DNA of 27,748 bases, taken from positions 1-27,748 of the forward strand of contig JBAQKY010000030.1 in assembly GCA_049301455.1 (NCBI GenBank). Reading direction: 5' to 3'. The notes beneath the pieces were generated by a model. The model saw only the letters and a program-made list of their open reading frames with translations. It was not told where the DNA came from and did no database searches. Below, in pieces: positions 1-7,607 of the stretch. The stretch comes from JAUYMM01 sp049301455. GTDB taxonomy: Bacteria > Patescibacteriota > Microgenomatia > UBA8517. Both the position numbers and the translations under genes were made by a program. Each line of letters opens with the position of its first letter. The stretch's first letter is position 1.

Positions 1-462
1 GTATCAGAAGTGGGAGAGGTGTTTAATAAAGTGACTTTTCCTATTTATGTTAATTTAAAAGACGATACTGTCCGCCTAAAAAAGGCATTTATGAAAACAC
101 TCTTAATTATTTCTGTCTTAGTAATTCCTTTTGGATTTGTTGTTTTTAGATTTCCTGTAGAAATTATTAATTTTATTCTCGGTAGTAACTGGGTTCCTGC
201 TGCACCAGTTTTACAACTCTTGGCAATTTATGGCGTAGTCAAGGCAATATCTAATTCTTTCTTTTCATTATTTTTGGGAATTGGAAAACAAGAAGTTGTG
301 ACATATATAACACTTGCAAGCACACTTTGTTTAATTGCAATCCTCTATCCTTTAATTAGAATATTTGGAATACTTGGAGCAGGATACGCAACAATTATTG
401 CCACAGTATTTTCGTTGCCTTTGTTGGCTTACTACTTCATTAAGTATTTTAAGAATCAATGA
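1..462 (+). CDS. Wzx-type polysaccharide flippase, C-terminal part (cut by window edge)
   Basis: This is the C-terminal end of a multi-spanning membrane protein; the frame is open to the first base of the window, so the real start lies upstream. About 153 residues are visible, with four hydrophobic helices: one around LLIISVLVIPFGFVVF, then helices in the ISNSFFSLFLG, TYITLASTLCLIAILYPL and GYATIIATVFSLPLLAYY stretches. The pattern GAGYATIIA followed by a final helix and a short basic tail is typical of the polysaccharide biosynthesis/MATE-like flippases (Wzx, MurJ-like fold) that move lipid-linked glycans across the membrane. The stop TGA overlaps the ATG of the next gene (ATGA), and glycosyltransferase and ligase-like genes follow, which supports a role in surface-glycan export. 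The substrate cannot be told from this fragment. Confidence 0.8.
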   Translation, partial: VSEVGEVFNKVTFPIYVNLKDDTVRLKKAFMKTLLIISVLVIPFGFVVFRFPVEIINFILGSNWVPAAPVLQLLAIYGVVKAISNSFFSLFLGIGKQEVVTYITLASTLCLIAILYPLIRIFGILGAGYATIIATVFSLPLLAYYFIKYFKNQ

Positions 463-1724
463 AATATTTAAATAAAAATAACTTATTAATAGTTTTAGTT
501 GTGTCGCTATATCTCTTTTTAAGATTTAAAAATATTCTTGGACAAATAAATTTTGATGGGGAAGTAGCACTTAATTATTTAGAGATTAAAAACCATATTG
601 TAAACAATACAATTCCATTATTAGGTCCGCCAACAGGTCATAGTTTCATAAGTTTGGGCCCAATTTTTTATTGGTTCATGATTATTTTTTTCAAGTTGTT
701 TGGTTTTGATCCAATTAACATTTTTGTTTTTTATATATTTCTTGGTCTAGCCACATCATTTATGGGTTACTATCTAATGAAAAAATATTTTGATGTAAAA
801 TCTGCCAACTACCTTTTTATTTTATTGTGCCTAACCCCATTCTGGCTAGTTTTATTTAGATACTCACGGTTTTACCTTTTTGTTGTTCCATTAACGTTTT
901 TGTATTTGAATTATTTATTCAAATACTTAAAAGGTGACAACTTATCATTGTATTTAAGCTGGTTTGTATTAGGAATTGCCTTGAACTTTCATCTAACAGT
1001 TATTGCTTTAATTTTTTCTCATGTTTTAATTATTTATCTTTTTAAGTCCAAAAAGATTAGAATAAAAGAAATTTTATATTCTGCCCTATTTTTTATAATT
1101 CCAAATATTCCATTTTTAATTAGTTCGGTAAACAATAATTTCGAGCCAATATTAAAATTAGGACTATGGATCCCTTATCGTTTTTACAAGTTCGGCACAG
1201 TTAACTTTAATTTTATTGCGATATTAGTTCTTTGTCTTGCACTTTCTGGGCTATATCTTCTTATCAAAAATAAAATAAAAAGTAATTTAAAGATATTAAT
1301 GGTTTTATTTCTAGCCAATCTTGTTGCCTTGTTGATTCATGGTGATTCACCTGTCCACTATTGGGTTGCAATTGCTCCAATTGGTTTTATGATAATTTCA
1401 TATTTATTCAGCAAAGTTATTAAAAGTAGCTTCTTGTTCTTGTGGTTAGTAATTTTATTTTCACTTTCTTTTTATAATTCAAAAGACTGGCTAAACAAGT
1501 CTAGTATGTATCTTAAACAGAATGAAATTAGTAAATCTATTGTTAGTCAAGCAAGTGGAAATAAGTTTAATTTAATTAGAGTCGGAGAATTTGATTACTA
1601 TCATGGATATTATGCTCAAAACTATGCATATCTAATGTGGCTTTATGGTAACGAGCCATCATATGAAGATCAGGTGCTAAAATACACAATATATGAAGAA
1701 GGTGACAACATTTATTTTAAATAA
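459..1724 (+). CDS. GT-C family membrane glycosyltransferase (PMT/ArnT-like)
   Basis: This 421-residue protein has about ten hydrophobic helices and a soluble-looking C-terminal end. After the first helix comes an extracytoplasmic loop with NFDGEVALNYLEIKNHI and then GPPTGHSFISLGPIFYW. An acidic residue in the first loop followed by a small-residue-rich second segment is the usual layout of GT-C transferases that use polyprenyl-phosphate sugars (PMT_2/ArnT families). It would transfer a sugar to a lipid-linked or protein acceptor on the outer face of the membrane. The ATG overlaps the flippase stop by four bases and the 3' end overlaps the next gene by 32 bases, so it is translated as part of a polysaccharide operon. 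No Shine-Dalgarno sequence precedes it. The acceptor and donor are unknown. Confidence 0.75.
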   Translation: MKYLNKNNLLIVLVVSLYLFLRFKNILGQINFDGEVALNYLEIKNHIVNNTIPLLGPPTGHSFISLGPIFYWFMIIFFKLFGFDPINIFVFYIFLGLATSFMGYYLMKKYFDVKSANYLFILLCLTPFWLVLFRYSRFYLFVVPLTFLYLNYLFKYLKGDNLSLYLSWFVLGIALNFHLTVIALIFSHVLIIYLFKSKKIRIKEILYSALFFIIPNIPFLISSVNNNFEPILKLGLWIPYRFYKFGTVNFNFIAILVLCLALSGLYLLIKNKIKSNLKILMVLFLANLVALLIHGDSPVHYWVAIAPIGFMIISYLFSKVIKSSFLFLWLVILFSLSFYNSKDWLNKSSMYLKQNEISKSIVSQASGNKFNLIRVGEFDYYHGYYAQNYAYLMWLYGNEPSYEDQVLKYTIYEEGDNIYFK

Positions 1725-2244
1725 ACAAAATATTGCTGACTTTGCCAAAGAACGTAACAATCTTTTGCAAAAGGCAAAAACTGATTGGGTTTTGTTTTTA
1801 GACAATGACGAAAAACTGTCTTCATCTATTACTGAAATATCAGACAAGTATGATGGATATATTTTAAAAAGAAAAAATTATTTTCTTGGTCAATATGTAG
1901 GAACTGATAATATTGTTAGGTTGGGTAAGAGAGAATTTACAACTTGGAAAAGATCGGTCCATGAGATTTGGGATATCAAAAATGTTGGTAAACTTAATAT
2001 TTATATTATTCATAACACTGCAGATTCGTTAAGTGAATATCTAAAGAAAATGAATAATTACTCAGATCTGCACGCAGCAGCTAATTTACAAGAAGGCAAA
2101 AAATCTAACTTGTTGAAGATAATATTATTTCCAATTGCAAAGTTTTTTGTAACATTATTTAAATCAAAAAATGTAGTATTTAGTATAATGCAGTCATTAC
2201 ACTCATATCTCGCATGGACAAAATTATATTTTTTACAACATTAA
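1693..2244 (+). CDS. Short family-2 glycosyltransferase (WaaE/KfiA-like), lacking the usual N-terminal part
   Basis: This 183-residue protein resembles the core of GT2 enzymes of the WaaE-like group: DFAKERNNLLQKAKTDW, then VLFLDNDEKL with the acidic D37-N-D39-E40 cluster that normally binds the metal-nucleotide sugar, then KRKNYFLGQYV and a later KRSVHE stretch. Full-length relatives usually have 60-80 extra residues in front, carrying the first Rossmann-like strand (ISVVIITKNEE type); here the protein begins immediately before the FAKERN segment. The frame upstream of the ATG is closed by a TAA 13 bases away, so the short form is not simply a missed start. The C-terminal 50 residues contain an amphipathic or membrane-associated stretch (LLKIILFPIAKFFVTLF). 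Both ends overlap neighbouring glycan genes by about 31 bases. Confidence 0.7.
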   Translation: MKKVTTFILNKQNIADFAKERNNLLQKAKTDWVLFLDNDEKLSSSITEISDKYDGYILKRKNYFLGQYVGTDNIVRLGKREFTTWKRSVHEIWDIKNVGKLNIYIIHNTADSLSEYLKKMNNYSDLHAAANLQEGKKSNLLKIILFPIAKFFVTLFKSKNVVFSIMQSLHSYLAWTKLYFLQH

Positions 2245-3302
2245 TAATATTTCCATTTGGTCAACTTTTTAAAATAGGTTTTACCAACTTGTTTGATGTA
2301 TCAGTTGTATTGCTTGCAATTATTACACTATTACAAAAGCCAAAATTTCCTAATTGGTATAAATATTTTATTTACTTTGTTCTGTTTTGTGTTTTTTCAA
2401 TTCTATTTAATTATCAGTTTTTTGAATTTAAAAATGTTTTGTATCTTTTCCGATTAATTTCATATTCATTGGTTGCTGTATTTATAAGTAACCACATTAA
2501 CAGTAAAGACAACCTATTTAAGCAATTACTTGGAGGGCAAGAAATTGAAAGTAAATTGTTGTGGCTTAGTATTACTGCCGCAGTCTTTGGTTGGATTCAG
2601 TATTTAATTTGGCTGGACTTAACCGCTTTAAAATATTTGGGTTGGGATGATCATTTGTTAAGAATGGTTGGAACATTTTTAGATCCAACATATTTAGCTT
2701 TAATATTTATTCTTGGAATAATTTTGGCAATCAAAAATAATAAAACAAAAGCATTGTTATTTTTAATTTTTAGTTTGGCTTTTACTTATTCTAGAGTTAG
2801 TTATCTAATACTGGGTCTAATATTTCTATTTATTAAATTTGATATTAAAAAGAAAATATTATTGGCGATATTTTTTAGTTTAGTTGTCATGTTTTTACCT
2901 AAAAACATTGGTGAAGGCACAACTTTAACAAGGACAGCTAGTGGGAATAATAAATTGTTAAATATAGAGGAAACTATAAAAATAATTAGGACATCCCCAT
3001 TAATTGGAGTTGGATATAATAACATATGCTCTGCTCGTCAGAAATATTTGAGTGATATAAATACCAATTCTCACTCATGTAATGGAGCAGATTCATCCAT
3101 TTTATTTTTACTGGCAACGACTGGTGTAATTGGTTTAATTTTATTTGTTAGTTTTTTAATCAAAATGCCAAGTAGTCAGTATTTGGTATATAGTCTTGGC
3201 GCTGTGCTTATTCATAGTGTCTTTGCAAACAGTTTATTCTATCCACATGTTATGTTTTGGATATTCGCACTAGTTGGGTCAGAGACTGAAAGTGACAGTT
3301 AG
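2214..3302 (+). CDS. O-antigen ligase-like membrane protein (Wzy_C/WaaL family)
   Basis: This 362-residue integral membrane protein has roughly ten helices. The large loop between residues about 230 and 285 contains TRTASGNNKLLNIEETIKI, then IRTSPLIGVGYNN. The sequence (R)TSPLxGVGYNN followed by a Cys/His-containing loop (SHSCNGADSSILFLLATTG) is characteristic of the O-antigen ligase/polymerase superfamily, which joins or polymerises lipid-linked glycans on the outside of the membrane. It is the last gene of the glycan operon and starts inside the preceding glycosyltransferase gene. Its 3' end overlaps, tail to tail, the minus-strand gene that follows by 24 bases. Ligase cannot be separated from polymerase on sequence alone. 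Confidence 0.75.
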   Translation: MDKIIFFTTLIIFPFGQLFKIGFTNLFDVSVVLLAIITLLQKPKFPNWYKYFIYFVLFCVFSILFNYQFFEFKNVLYLFRLISYSLVAVFISNHINSKDNLFKQLLGGQEIESKLLWLSITAAVFGWIQYLIWLDLTALKYLGWDDHLLRMVGTFLDPTYLALIFILGIILAIKNNKTKALLFLIFSLAFTYSRVSYLILGLIFLFIKFDIKKKILLAIFFSLVVMFLPKNIGEGTTLTRTASGNNKLLNIEETIKIIRTSPLIGVGYNNICSARQKYLSDINTNSHSCNGADSSILFLLATTGVIGLILFVSFLIKMPSSQYLVYSLGAVLIHSVFANSLFYPHVMFWIFALVGSETESDS

Positions 3303-3998
3303 TGAAGATGAAGATTCATTACCTGCAGGGTCTACTGCTTTAACCTCAAATTTATTCTCTCCTTCTGAAAGGGTGGTCGCAAAAGTAAAACTGTTGTCAT
3401 CTTTTAAAGAAACAAATCTATCATTAATTCTAAGATCAACATTTTCATCAACTGTTCCCTTTATTGATAATTGTCTTTGTCCACTTCCAAAGAAACTGGA
3501 TCCATCAGCTGGGCTTTCAATTGTTAGTTCTGGATCTTCATTGTCATAACTAATTCTGAATGTTTGAGTTTGTGTGCTTTGATTACCGCTTAGATCTGTG
3601 GCTGTTGCATCAATTGTGTTTTCACCCTTGTTTAAATTAAATGTAAAACTGAACCTACCGTCGCTGTTTGCAACAACTTCACTATCATCATTGTTGGCTC
3701 TTATCTTAATAATTGCAGAATTTTCTGATTGTCCTATTATTTCTAATATTTCCTTGTTTGTGTATTCTGGAATTTCATCAAATTGTGGTGGTGCAGGTGG
3801 AGTCATATCATTTACTTCTACTGGTTTGTCTGACTTTGCAATGTCCCCAATGAATCCTGCAAAACGAACTAAAGTTGGGATACCAAGGAAAATAAGAAAG
3901 ATAATTGCAATGATTGACCAAACAACATATTTATATGCATTCTTGACGTTTTTCCTCTCTTCAACTGTTGCCAACCTAGAATATCTCCTTGTAGTCAT
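3279..3998 (-). CDS. Single-pass membrane protein with two extracellular Ig-like/glucodextranase-B-like domains
   Basis: The 239-residue protein has a basic cytoplasmic N-terminus (TTRRYSRLATVEERKN), one membrane helix at about residues 26-44, a Pro-rich linker (TPPAPPQF) and two beta-sandwich repeats. Each repeat ends in a similar way: a GRFSFTFNLNKGENTID-type strand pair followed by ATDLSGN in the first, and SFTFATTLSEGENKFEV followed by AVDPAGN in the second. This is the common bacterial Ig-like fold of the Glucodextran_B/Big group, used as a cell-surface adhesion or spacer domain. I chose the ATG at base 3998; the only longer reading would need a TTG 12 bases upstream. A TAATAT on the minus strand 11 bases before the ATG may be its -10 box. 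The gene is divergent from the nuclease gene. Confidence 0.75.
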   Translation of the reverse strand: MTTRRYSRLATVEERKNVKNAYKYVVWSIIAIIFLIFLGIPTLVRFAGFIGDIAKSDKPVEVNDMTPPAPPQFDEIPEYTNKEILEIIGQSENSAIIKIRANNDDSEVVANSDGRFSFTFNLNKGENTIDATATDLSGNQSTQTQTFRISYDNEDPELTIESPADGSSFFGSGQRQLSIKGTVDENVDLRINDRFVSLKDDNSFTFATTLSEGENKFEVKAVDPAGNESSSSLTVTFSL

Positions 3999-4000
3999 TG

Positions 4001-4006
4001 TATAAT
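4001..4006 (+). promoter_or_regulatory. Candidate -10 box (TATAAT) before the nuclease gene
   Basis: A perfect TATAAT lies 15 bases before the ATG of the RecB/Cas4-like gene, in the 23-bp gap between two divergent genes. A weaker TATTAC lies closer (five bases from the ATG). No Shine-Dalgarno sequence is present. Confidence 0.5.
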
Positions 4007-4021
4007 GCAATATTACTACTA

Positions 4022-4849
4022 ATGAAAGACAAATACAAAGCAGTTTGGGTTAGTCACTCATCAATTGCAGATTTTATTGCTTGTCCTCGCGCATATTACC
4101 TTCGAAATGTATACAAAGATCCAAAAACTGGAAATAAAATAACTGTTACATCACCATCACTCTCTTTAGGTTCTGCAGTTCACGAAGTTGTAGAAGGATT
4201 ATCTGTACTTCCTGTTGACGAAAGACTATCTATCTCACTACTTAAAAAATTTGATGTAGCTTGGGAAAAAGTTACTGGGAAAGTTGGAGGATTTAAAACT
4301 AAAGAGCAGGAAGAGGAATATAAAGAGAGAGGGAGACAAATGTTAAAAAGAGTTGAAGAACACCCAGGGCCAATATTAAATAAAGCAGTTAAGTTGCAAT
4401 CTGACTTTATACCAAACTATTATCTTTCAGACGAAGATGATATTATCCTTTGTGGAAAGATTGATTGGTTGGAATATTTAGAGGATTCTGATTCTGTTCA
4501 CGTTGTTGATTTTAAAACAGGAAAGAATGAAGAAGGCGATGATTCGCTTCAACTTCCAATTTATTTACTTTTGGCAACCAATTTACAGTCAAGGCCAGTT
4601 TCAAAAGCTTCATACTGGTATCTGGACAAATCTGATGAACTACTAGAAAAAGAATTACCAAATTTAGTCGATTCAAAAGAAAAAGTTCTAACAGTTGCAA
4701 GAAGAATAAAACTTGCAAGACAACTTAATCATTTTGTATGCCCAACAGGTGGATGTATGAAATGTAGACCACTGGAAAGAATACTAAAATCAGAAGGTGA
4801 AAAAGTTGGAGTTTCAGATACTCGACAAGATATTTATATATTGCCATAA
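4022..4849 (+). CDS. PD-(D/E)XK nuclease of the RecB/AddB/Cas4 type with a probable 4Fe-4S cluster
   Basis: The 275-residue protein shows all landmarks of the PDDEXK_1 family: FIACPRAYYLRNVY near the N-terminus, GSAVHEVVE (His54), GKIDWLEY (Asp148), VVDFKTGK (Asp163-x-Lys165) and QLPIYLL (Q-x3-Y). Cys21 plus Cys240, Cys245 and Cys248 (CPTGGCMKC) reproduce the one-plus-three Cys layout that holds a [4Fe-4S] cluster in AddB and Cas4. It should cut or resect DNA. No helicase, AddA/RecB, cas gene or CRISPR array is nearby; this stand-alone form is common in minimal genomes. I start it at the ATG because the longer reading begins with TTG and adds eight unlikely residues. Its TAA overlaps the ATG of the hydrolase gene (TAATG), so the two are co-transcribed. 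Confidence 0.85.
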   Translation: MKDKYKAVWVSHSSIADFIACPRAYYLRNVYKDPKTGNKITVTSPSLSLGSAVHEVVEGLSVLPVDERLSISLLKKFDVAWEKVTGKVGGFKTKEQEEEYKERGRQMLKRVEEHPGPILNKAVKLQSDFIPNYYLSDEDDIILCGKIDWLEYLEDSDSVHVVDFKTGKNEEGDDSLQLPIYLLLATNLQSRPVSKASYWYLDKSDELLEKELPNLVDSKEKVLTVARRIKLARQLNHFVCPTGGCMKCRPLERILKSEGEKVGVSDTRQDIYILP

Positions 4850-5826
4850 TGTTTGAAAAAATATTAACTGCCATAATATTATTTTTTTCAGGAAGTTCTG
4901 TCTCACCTGCAATAGTTGAAAATAATTTTGCATTTCGCGAATTAACTATTCCATATTTACAACAGCAAAATTATGAAAGTAATTTGGGAGAACTTACAAA
5001 ATATCAAGAAAACTCAAATTACACATCATATCTAACAAATTACACATCAGACAATTTAAAAATTAATGGGCTATTAACTATCCCCAATGGGGCAACTCCC
5101 AAAGATGGATATCCTGCAATAGTTTTTGTTCATGGATATATACCACCAGAAGAATACAGAACAACAGAAAAATATGTTGCATATGTTGATTATCTTGCTC
5201 GTAATGGATTTGTAGTTTTTAAAATTGATTTACGAGGACATGGAGATTCAGAAGGTGAAGCGGGAGGTGCATATTACTCAAGTGATTATGTAATTGATAC
5301 CTTAAATGCTTATTCAGCTTTAGAAAATTCAAACTTTGTAAACAAAGATAAGATTGGACTTTGGGGACATAGTATGGCAGGAAATGTAACTTTTAGAAGT
5401 ATGGTTGTTAAAAAAGATATTCCAGCAGTTGCTATTTGGGGTGGTGCAGGTTTTACATATAAAGACTTTTTAGATTTAGGTATTGGAGATAATAGCTACA
5501 GACCACCAACAAATGATTCTGAAAGAGCAAGGAAAAGAAGACAATTAATGGAGTATTACGGACAATATGATCCAGATAGCTGGTTTTGGAAGCAAGTAAC
5601 GCCAATTAATTATTTAGAGGGAGTAACTACAAAACTTGAATTACACCATGCAGTAAATGATGATGTTGTAGATATTGAATACTCAAGAAATTTAAATAAA
5701 ATACTTGATGATACAAACATTATTCATAATTTATATGAATATCAATCGGGAGGTCACAATATAACAGGCAGTTCCTTCAATCCTGCAATGCAAAGAACAG
5801 TGGAGTTTTTTAATAAAAGTTTATAG
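4849..5826 (+). CDS. Exported alpha/beta hydrolase (dienelactone hydrolase/S9-like)
   Basis: This 325-residue protein begins with a short signal-like segment (MFEKILTAIILFFSGSSVS). The hydrolase core follows: FVHGYIPP (oxyanion region), DLRGHGDSEG, then the nucleophile elbow GHSMAGN with Ser175. The likely acid is in HHAVNDDVVD (Asp271 or Asp272) and the base is His303 in SGGHNI. The lid region (about residues 200-245) is charged and Tyr-rich. The family covers esterases, dienelactone hydrolases and prolyl-oligopeptidase-like enzymes; substrate cannot be assigned. It is coupled to the upstream nuclease gene by a one-base overlap, although an extracytoplasmic hydrolase has no obvious functional link with a DNA nuclease. 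The gene ends three bases from the convergent 84-residue gene. Confidence 0.85.
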   Translation: MFEKILTAIILFFSGSSVSPAIVENNFAFRELTIPYLQQQNYESNLGELTKYQENSNYTSYLTNYTSDNLKINGLLTIPNGATPKDGYPAIVFVHGYIPPEEYRTTEKYVAYVDYLARNGFVVFKIDLRGHGDSEGEAGGAYYSSDYVIDTLNAYSALENSNFVNKDKIGLWGHSMAGNVTFRSMVVKKDIPAVAIWGGAGFTYKDFLDLGIGDNSYRPPTNDSERARKRRQLMEYYGQYDPDSWFWKQVTPINYLEGVTTKLELHHAVNDDVVDIEYSRNLNKILDDTNIIHNLYEYQSGGHNITGSSFNPAMQRTVEFFNKSL

Positions 5827-5828
5827 TA

Positions 5829-6083
5829 TTATTTCTTTAATATTTTTCTTAGAAGTACTTGAGTGTTTGGAGTAGTTGAAATCTGACTTTCAGGGTGTGG
5901 GCAAAGTAATGGTCTTTTAGCGGTACCAGAGCCAGTAGATACGCCAAAACGCCTTTTCGTTTTGCCATAATTTCTATTTTTCTGTCCTAGTCTCCAAGGT
6001 TGACATATTGTTCCTTCGGCGGTCAACGTTTTGGCGGCACAAGTAACACATGCCGGTCCATCTGCCTTTATATGTTCTACCAT
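5829..6083 (-). CDS. Hypothetical 84-residue Cys-containing basic protein
   Basis: I do not recognise this family. The protein is short, basic and without a membrane helix. It carries Cys12 and Cys15 (GPACVTCAAKT), Cys27 (GTICQPWR) and a C-terminal Cys61-x-His63, followed by KNRNYGKTKRRFG-type basic stretches. A CxxC...C...CxH pattern would suit a small zinc site, but this is a guess. Base composition is more GC-rich than the neighbours. The gene is supported by a TATAAA placed exactly six bases upstream of its ATG, the same spacing as other promoters here, and by the clean fit between two other genes. It is convergent with the hydrolase gene and divergent from the first Nudix gene. Confidence 0.55.
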   Translation of the reverse strand: MVEHIKADGPACVTCAAKTLTAEGTICQPWRLGQKNRNYGKTKRRFGVSTGSGTAKRPLLCPHPESQISTTPNTQVLLRKILKK

Positions 6084-6089
6084 ATGCCA

Positions 6090-6095
6090 TTTATA
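6090..6095 (-). promoter_or_regulatory. -10 box (TATAAA) of the 84-residue gene
   Basis: On the minus strand TATAAA is followed by six bases and then the ATG, so the hexamer would sit at -12 to -7 if transcription starts at the A of the ATG. The 79-bp divergent gap holds this box and the plus-strand box of the Nudix gene. Confidence 0.55.
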
Positions 6096-6148
6096 CCCTA
6101 TATAGTTTTAAAATCAATTATGTCTTAAATACCAAACTGGATGTAGAA

Positions 6149-6154
6149 TATAAT
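6149..6154 (+). promoter_or_regulatory. -10 box (TATAAT) of the first Nudix gene
   Basis: A perfect TATAAT ends eight bases before the ATG, leaving no room for an untranslated leader or a Shine-Dalgarno sequence. This indicates a leaderless transcript. Confidence 0.6.
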
Positions 6155-6162
6155 ACCGCATT

Positions 6163-6714
6163 ATGGAAAAAATAAAATTGATAATTAAAATAAAATCTCC
6201 TTTTGGTAATTTATATAGGAAAAGACTTGCTTTGATTGCTGTTGCTGACAAAGAAGGAAATATCTTGGTTGGTTCAAAACCGCATTTTTATCCAAAAGAT
6301 ATTTACCGTTTTGTTGGAGGTGGAGTTGATGAAAATGAGGAACCTGTAATGGGAGCAGTAAGAGAGTTAAATGAAGAACTTGGAATAATTGTAAGTAAAG
6401 ACGATTTAAAACCAATATTACAAATTGATGTTCATGCAACAGATGAAACTGGAAAGGTCTACGAAAATTCAAACTATATTTATTACTATCAACTCAAAGA
6501 TAATAACTATAAAGCAGGAGACGATATAAAAAGTGTTATAAAACTGACGATTAAGGAGTTGTCTGAGCTAGGTGAAAGATATGAAAATTTAAGCGAGGAT
6601 GACTGGTTTAAAAATGAGATGGAAAATTATAATTGGAAGGATTATGGAAAAGTATATGGTCCAATTCATAAACTAGTGGCAGAGAAATTAAAATCTAACG
6701 GTCTTCTTAATTAG
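6163..6714 (+). CDS. Nudix hydrolase (1 of 4)
   Basis: This 183-residue protein contains a complete Nudix box: Gly53-x5-Glu59-x7-Arg67-Glu68-Leu-x-Glu71-Glu72-x-Gly74-Ile. The box binds the Mg ions used to hydrolyse nucleoside diphosphate-linked compounds. The segment before it (LALIAVADKEGNILVGSKP) is the usual first beta strand pair. The C-terminal region is longer than in the smallest family members and ends in a charged helix. It could act on damaged nucleotides, nucleotide sugars or isoprenoid diphosphates; the sequence does not decide. The gene runs tail to tail into the next Nudix gene with a 27-base overlap of coding sequence. Confidence 0.85.
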   Translation: MEKIKLIIKIKSPFGNLYRKRLALIAVADKEGNILVGSKPHFYPKDIYRFVGGGVDENEEPVMGAVRELNEELGIIVSKDDLKPILQIDVHATDETGKVYENSNYIYYYQLKDNNYKAGDDIKSVIKLTIKELSELGERYENLSEDDWFKNEMENYNWKDYGKVYGPIHKLVAEKLKSNGLLN

Positions 6715-7185
6715 ATAGGTAAGACTTTTTATTGGCATAGATAGAAATAGTTTAAAGTTTTGTGTAGATATCAAATCTATATTATTTTTTATAATTAATT
6801 TATTATTATTCAAACAATCTTTTATCATAATTTTCCTGATTGCCACCATGTTGTTTGGTAATTTCTTCACACTAAACCATTTACCTTCACATTCTGGATA
6901 TTCTCTTATATATTTACCAGATAAATACCTTCCTTCATAAATATGTGAATCAACCAATTTTGTTTTTGGATTAATATATTCTGCAACTTTTCTAATAATT
7001 TCTATTTTAAAACCTGTTTCTTCGTATGCTTCACGGATAGCACATTGTTTAGGAGTTTCATCTTTTTCCATTCCGCCACCTTGTGGTTCCCAGACTGGGA
7101 AATCTGAACGAAGAACTAGAAAAACTTCTGACCTATTTTTTCTGGTTAAAACCACAAACGATCCAACTCTGTTTTTAAATTTCAT
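6688..7185 (-). CDS. Nudix hydrolase (2 of 4)
   Basis: The 165-residue protein has an intact Nudix box at Gly37-x5-Glu43-x7-Arg51-Glu52-Ala-x-Glu55-Glu56-x-Gly58-Phe. It is preceded by FVVLTRKNRSEVFLVLRSD and FPVWEPQGGG, a form common in MutT/RppH-like enzymes. The final 45 residues are Lys/Asn/Ile-rich and basic, beyond the usual fold. Its start overlaps by 11 bases the 3' end of the frameshifted third Nudix gene on the same strand, so the two form a small operon. Its 3' end overlaps the first Nudix gene. The precise substrate is unknown. Confidence 0.85.
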   Translation of the reverse strand: MKFKNRVGSFVVLTRKNRSEVFLVLRSDFPVWEPQGGGMEKDETPKQCAIREAYEETGFKIEIIRKVAEYINPKTKLVDSHIYEGRYLSGKYIREYPECEGKWFSVKKLPNNMVAIRKIMIKDCLNNNKLIIKNNIDLISTQNFKLFLSMPIKSLTYLIKKTVRF

Positions 7186-7578
7186 CTTTAATTTTTTCTA
7201 AAAACTCTTTATCTTCTTTGATTGCCATTTTGGATATCGCATCTTCAAGATCAAACCATCCATATTCTTCCTCAGCTTGTTGATGAAAATCTGGACTGTC
7301 TGATTTAATTAAAAACATGTGGATATCTTTGTCAACGAGTGTGCCATCAACCTCTGAGCCTAACCTGCTAAATACACCTAGTTTTTTAACAATACTCAAA
7401 TTAGTTAATCCTGTCTCTTCAGTGACCTCACGAATTGCTGTTTGTTCATATGTTTCGCCATCTTCAACATGTCCTTTTGCAAAACCTAATCCTTTAATGT
7501 GTGTAAAATCATTAAAAGAATTTGTTTGTTTGGGTTATTTCTAACTACAATTCCACCTGCTGAAATTACTTTATTCAT
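7175..7578 (-). pseudogene. Nudix hydrolase (3 of 4), interrupted by a frameshift at an AC repeat
   Basis: Reading from the ATG at base 7578, the first 25 residues (MNKVISAGGIVVRNN, then NPNKQILLMILH) are a proper Nudix N-terminus, but the frame then meets TAA. In another frame the protein continues as KGLGFAKGHVEDGE and a perfect Nudix box ending REVTEETGL, then the full C-terminal half. The switch falls at ACACAC just before ATTAAAGG (around base 7500). Removing one AC unit restores one continuous protein of about 134 residues joining LLMILH to IKGLGFAKG. The defect could be a sequencing error, a recent inactivating slip, or a slippage-controlled gene. Downstream translation might restart at a TTG, but that would omit the catalytic box. 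Confidence 0.7.
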
Positions 7579-7590
7579 ATTAGTTTGTTC

Positions 7591-7600
7591 ATTATATAAT
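7591..7600. promoter_or_regulatory. Palindromic ATTATATAAT serving as -10 box in both directions
   Basis: The ten bases ATTATATAAT read the same on both strands. On the plus strand the contained TATAAT ends seven bases before the ATG of the fourth Nudix gene. On the minus strand the contained TATAAT ends 12 bases before the ATG of the third Nudix gene. The whole divergent gap is only 29 bp, so the two promoters must share this element. Confidence 0.6.
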
Positions 7601-7607
7601 ACAAATA

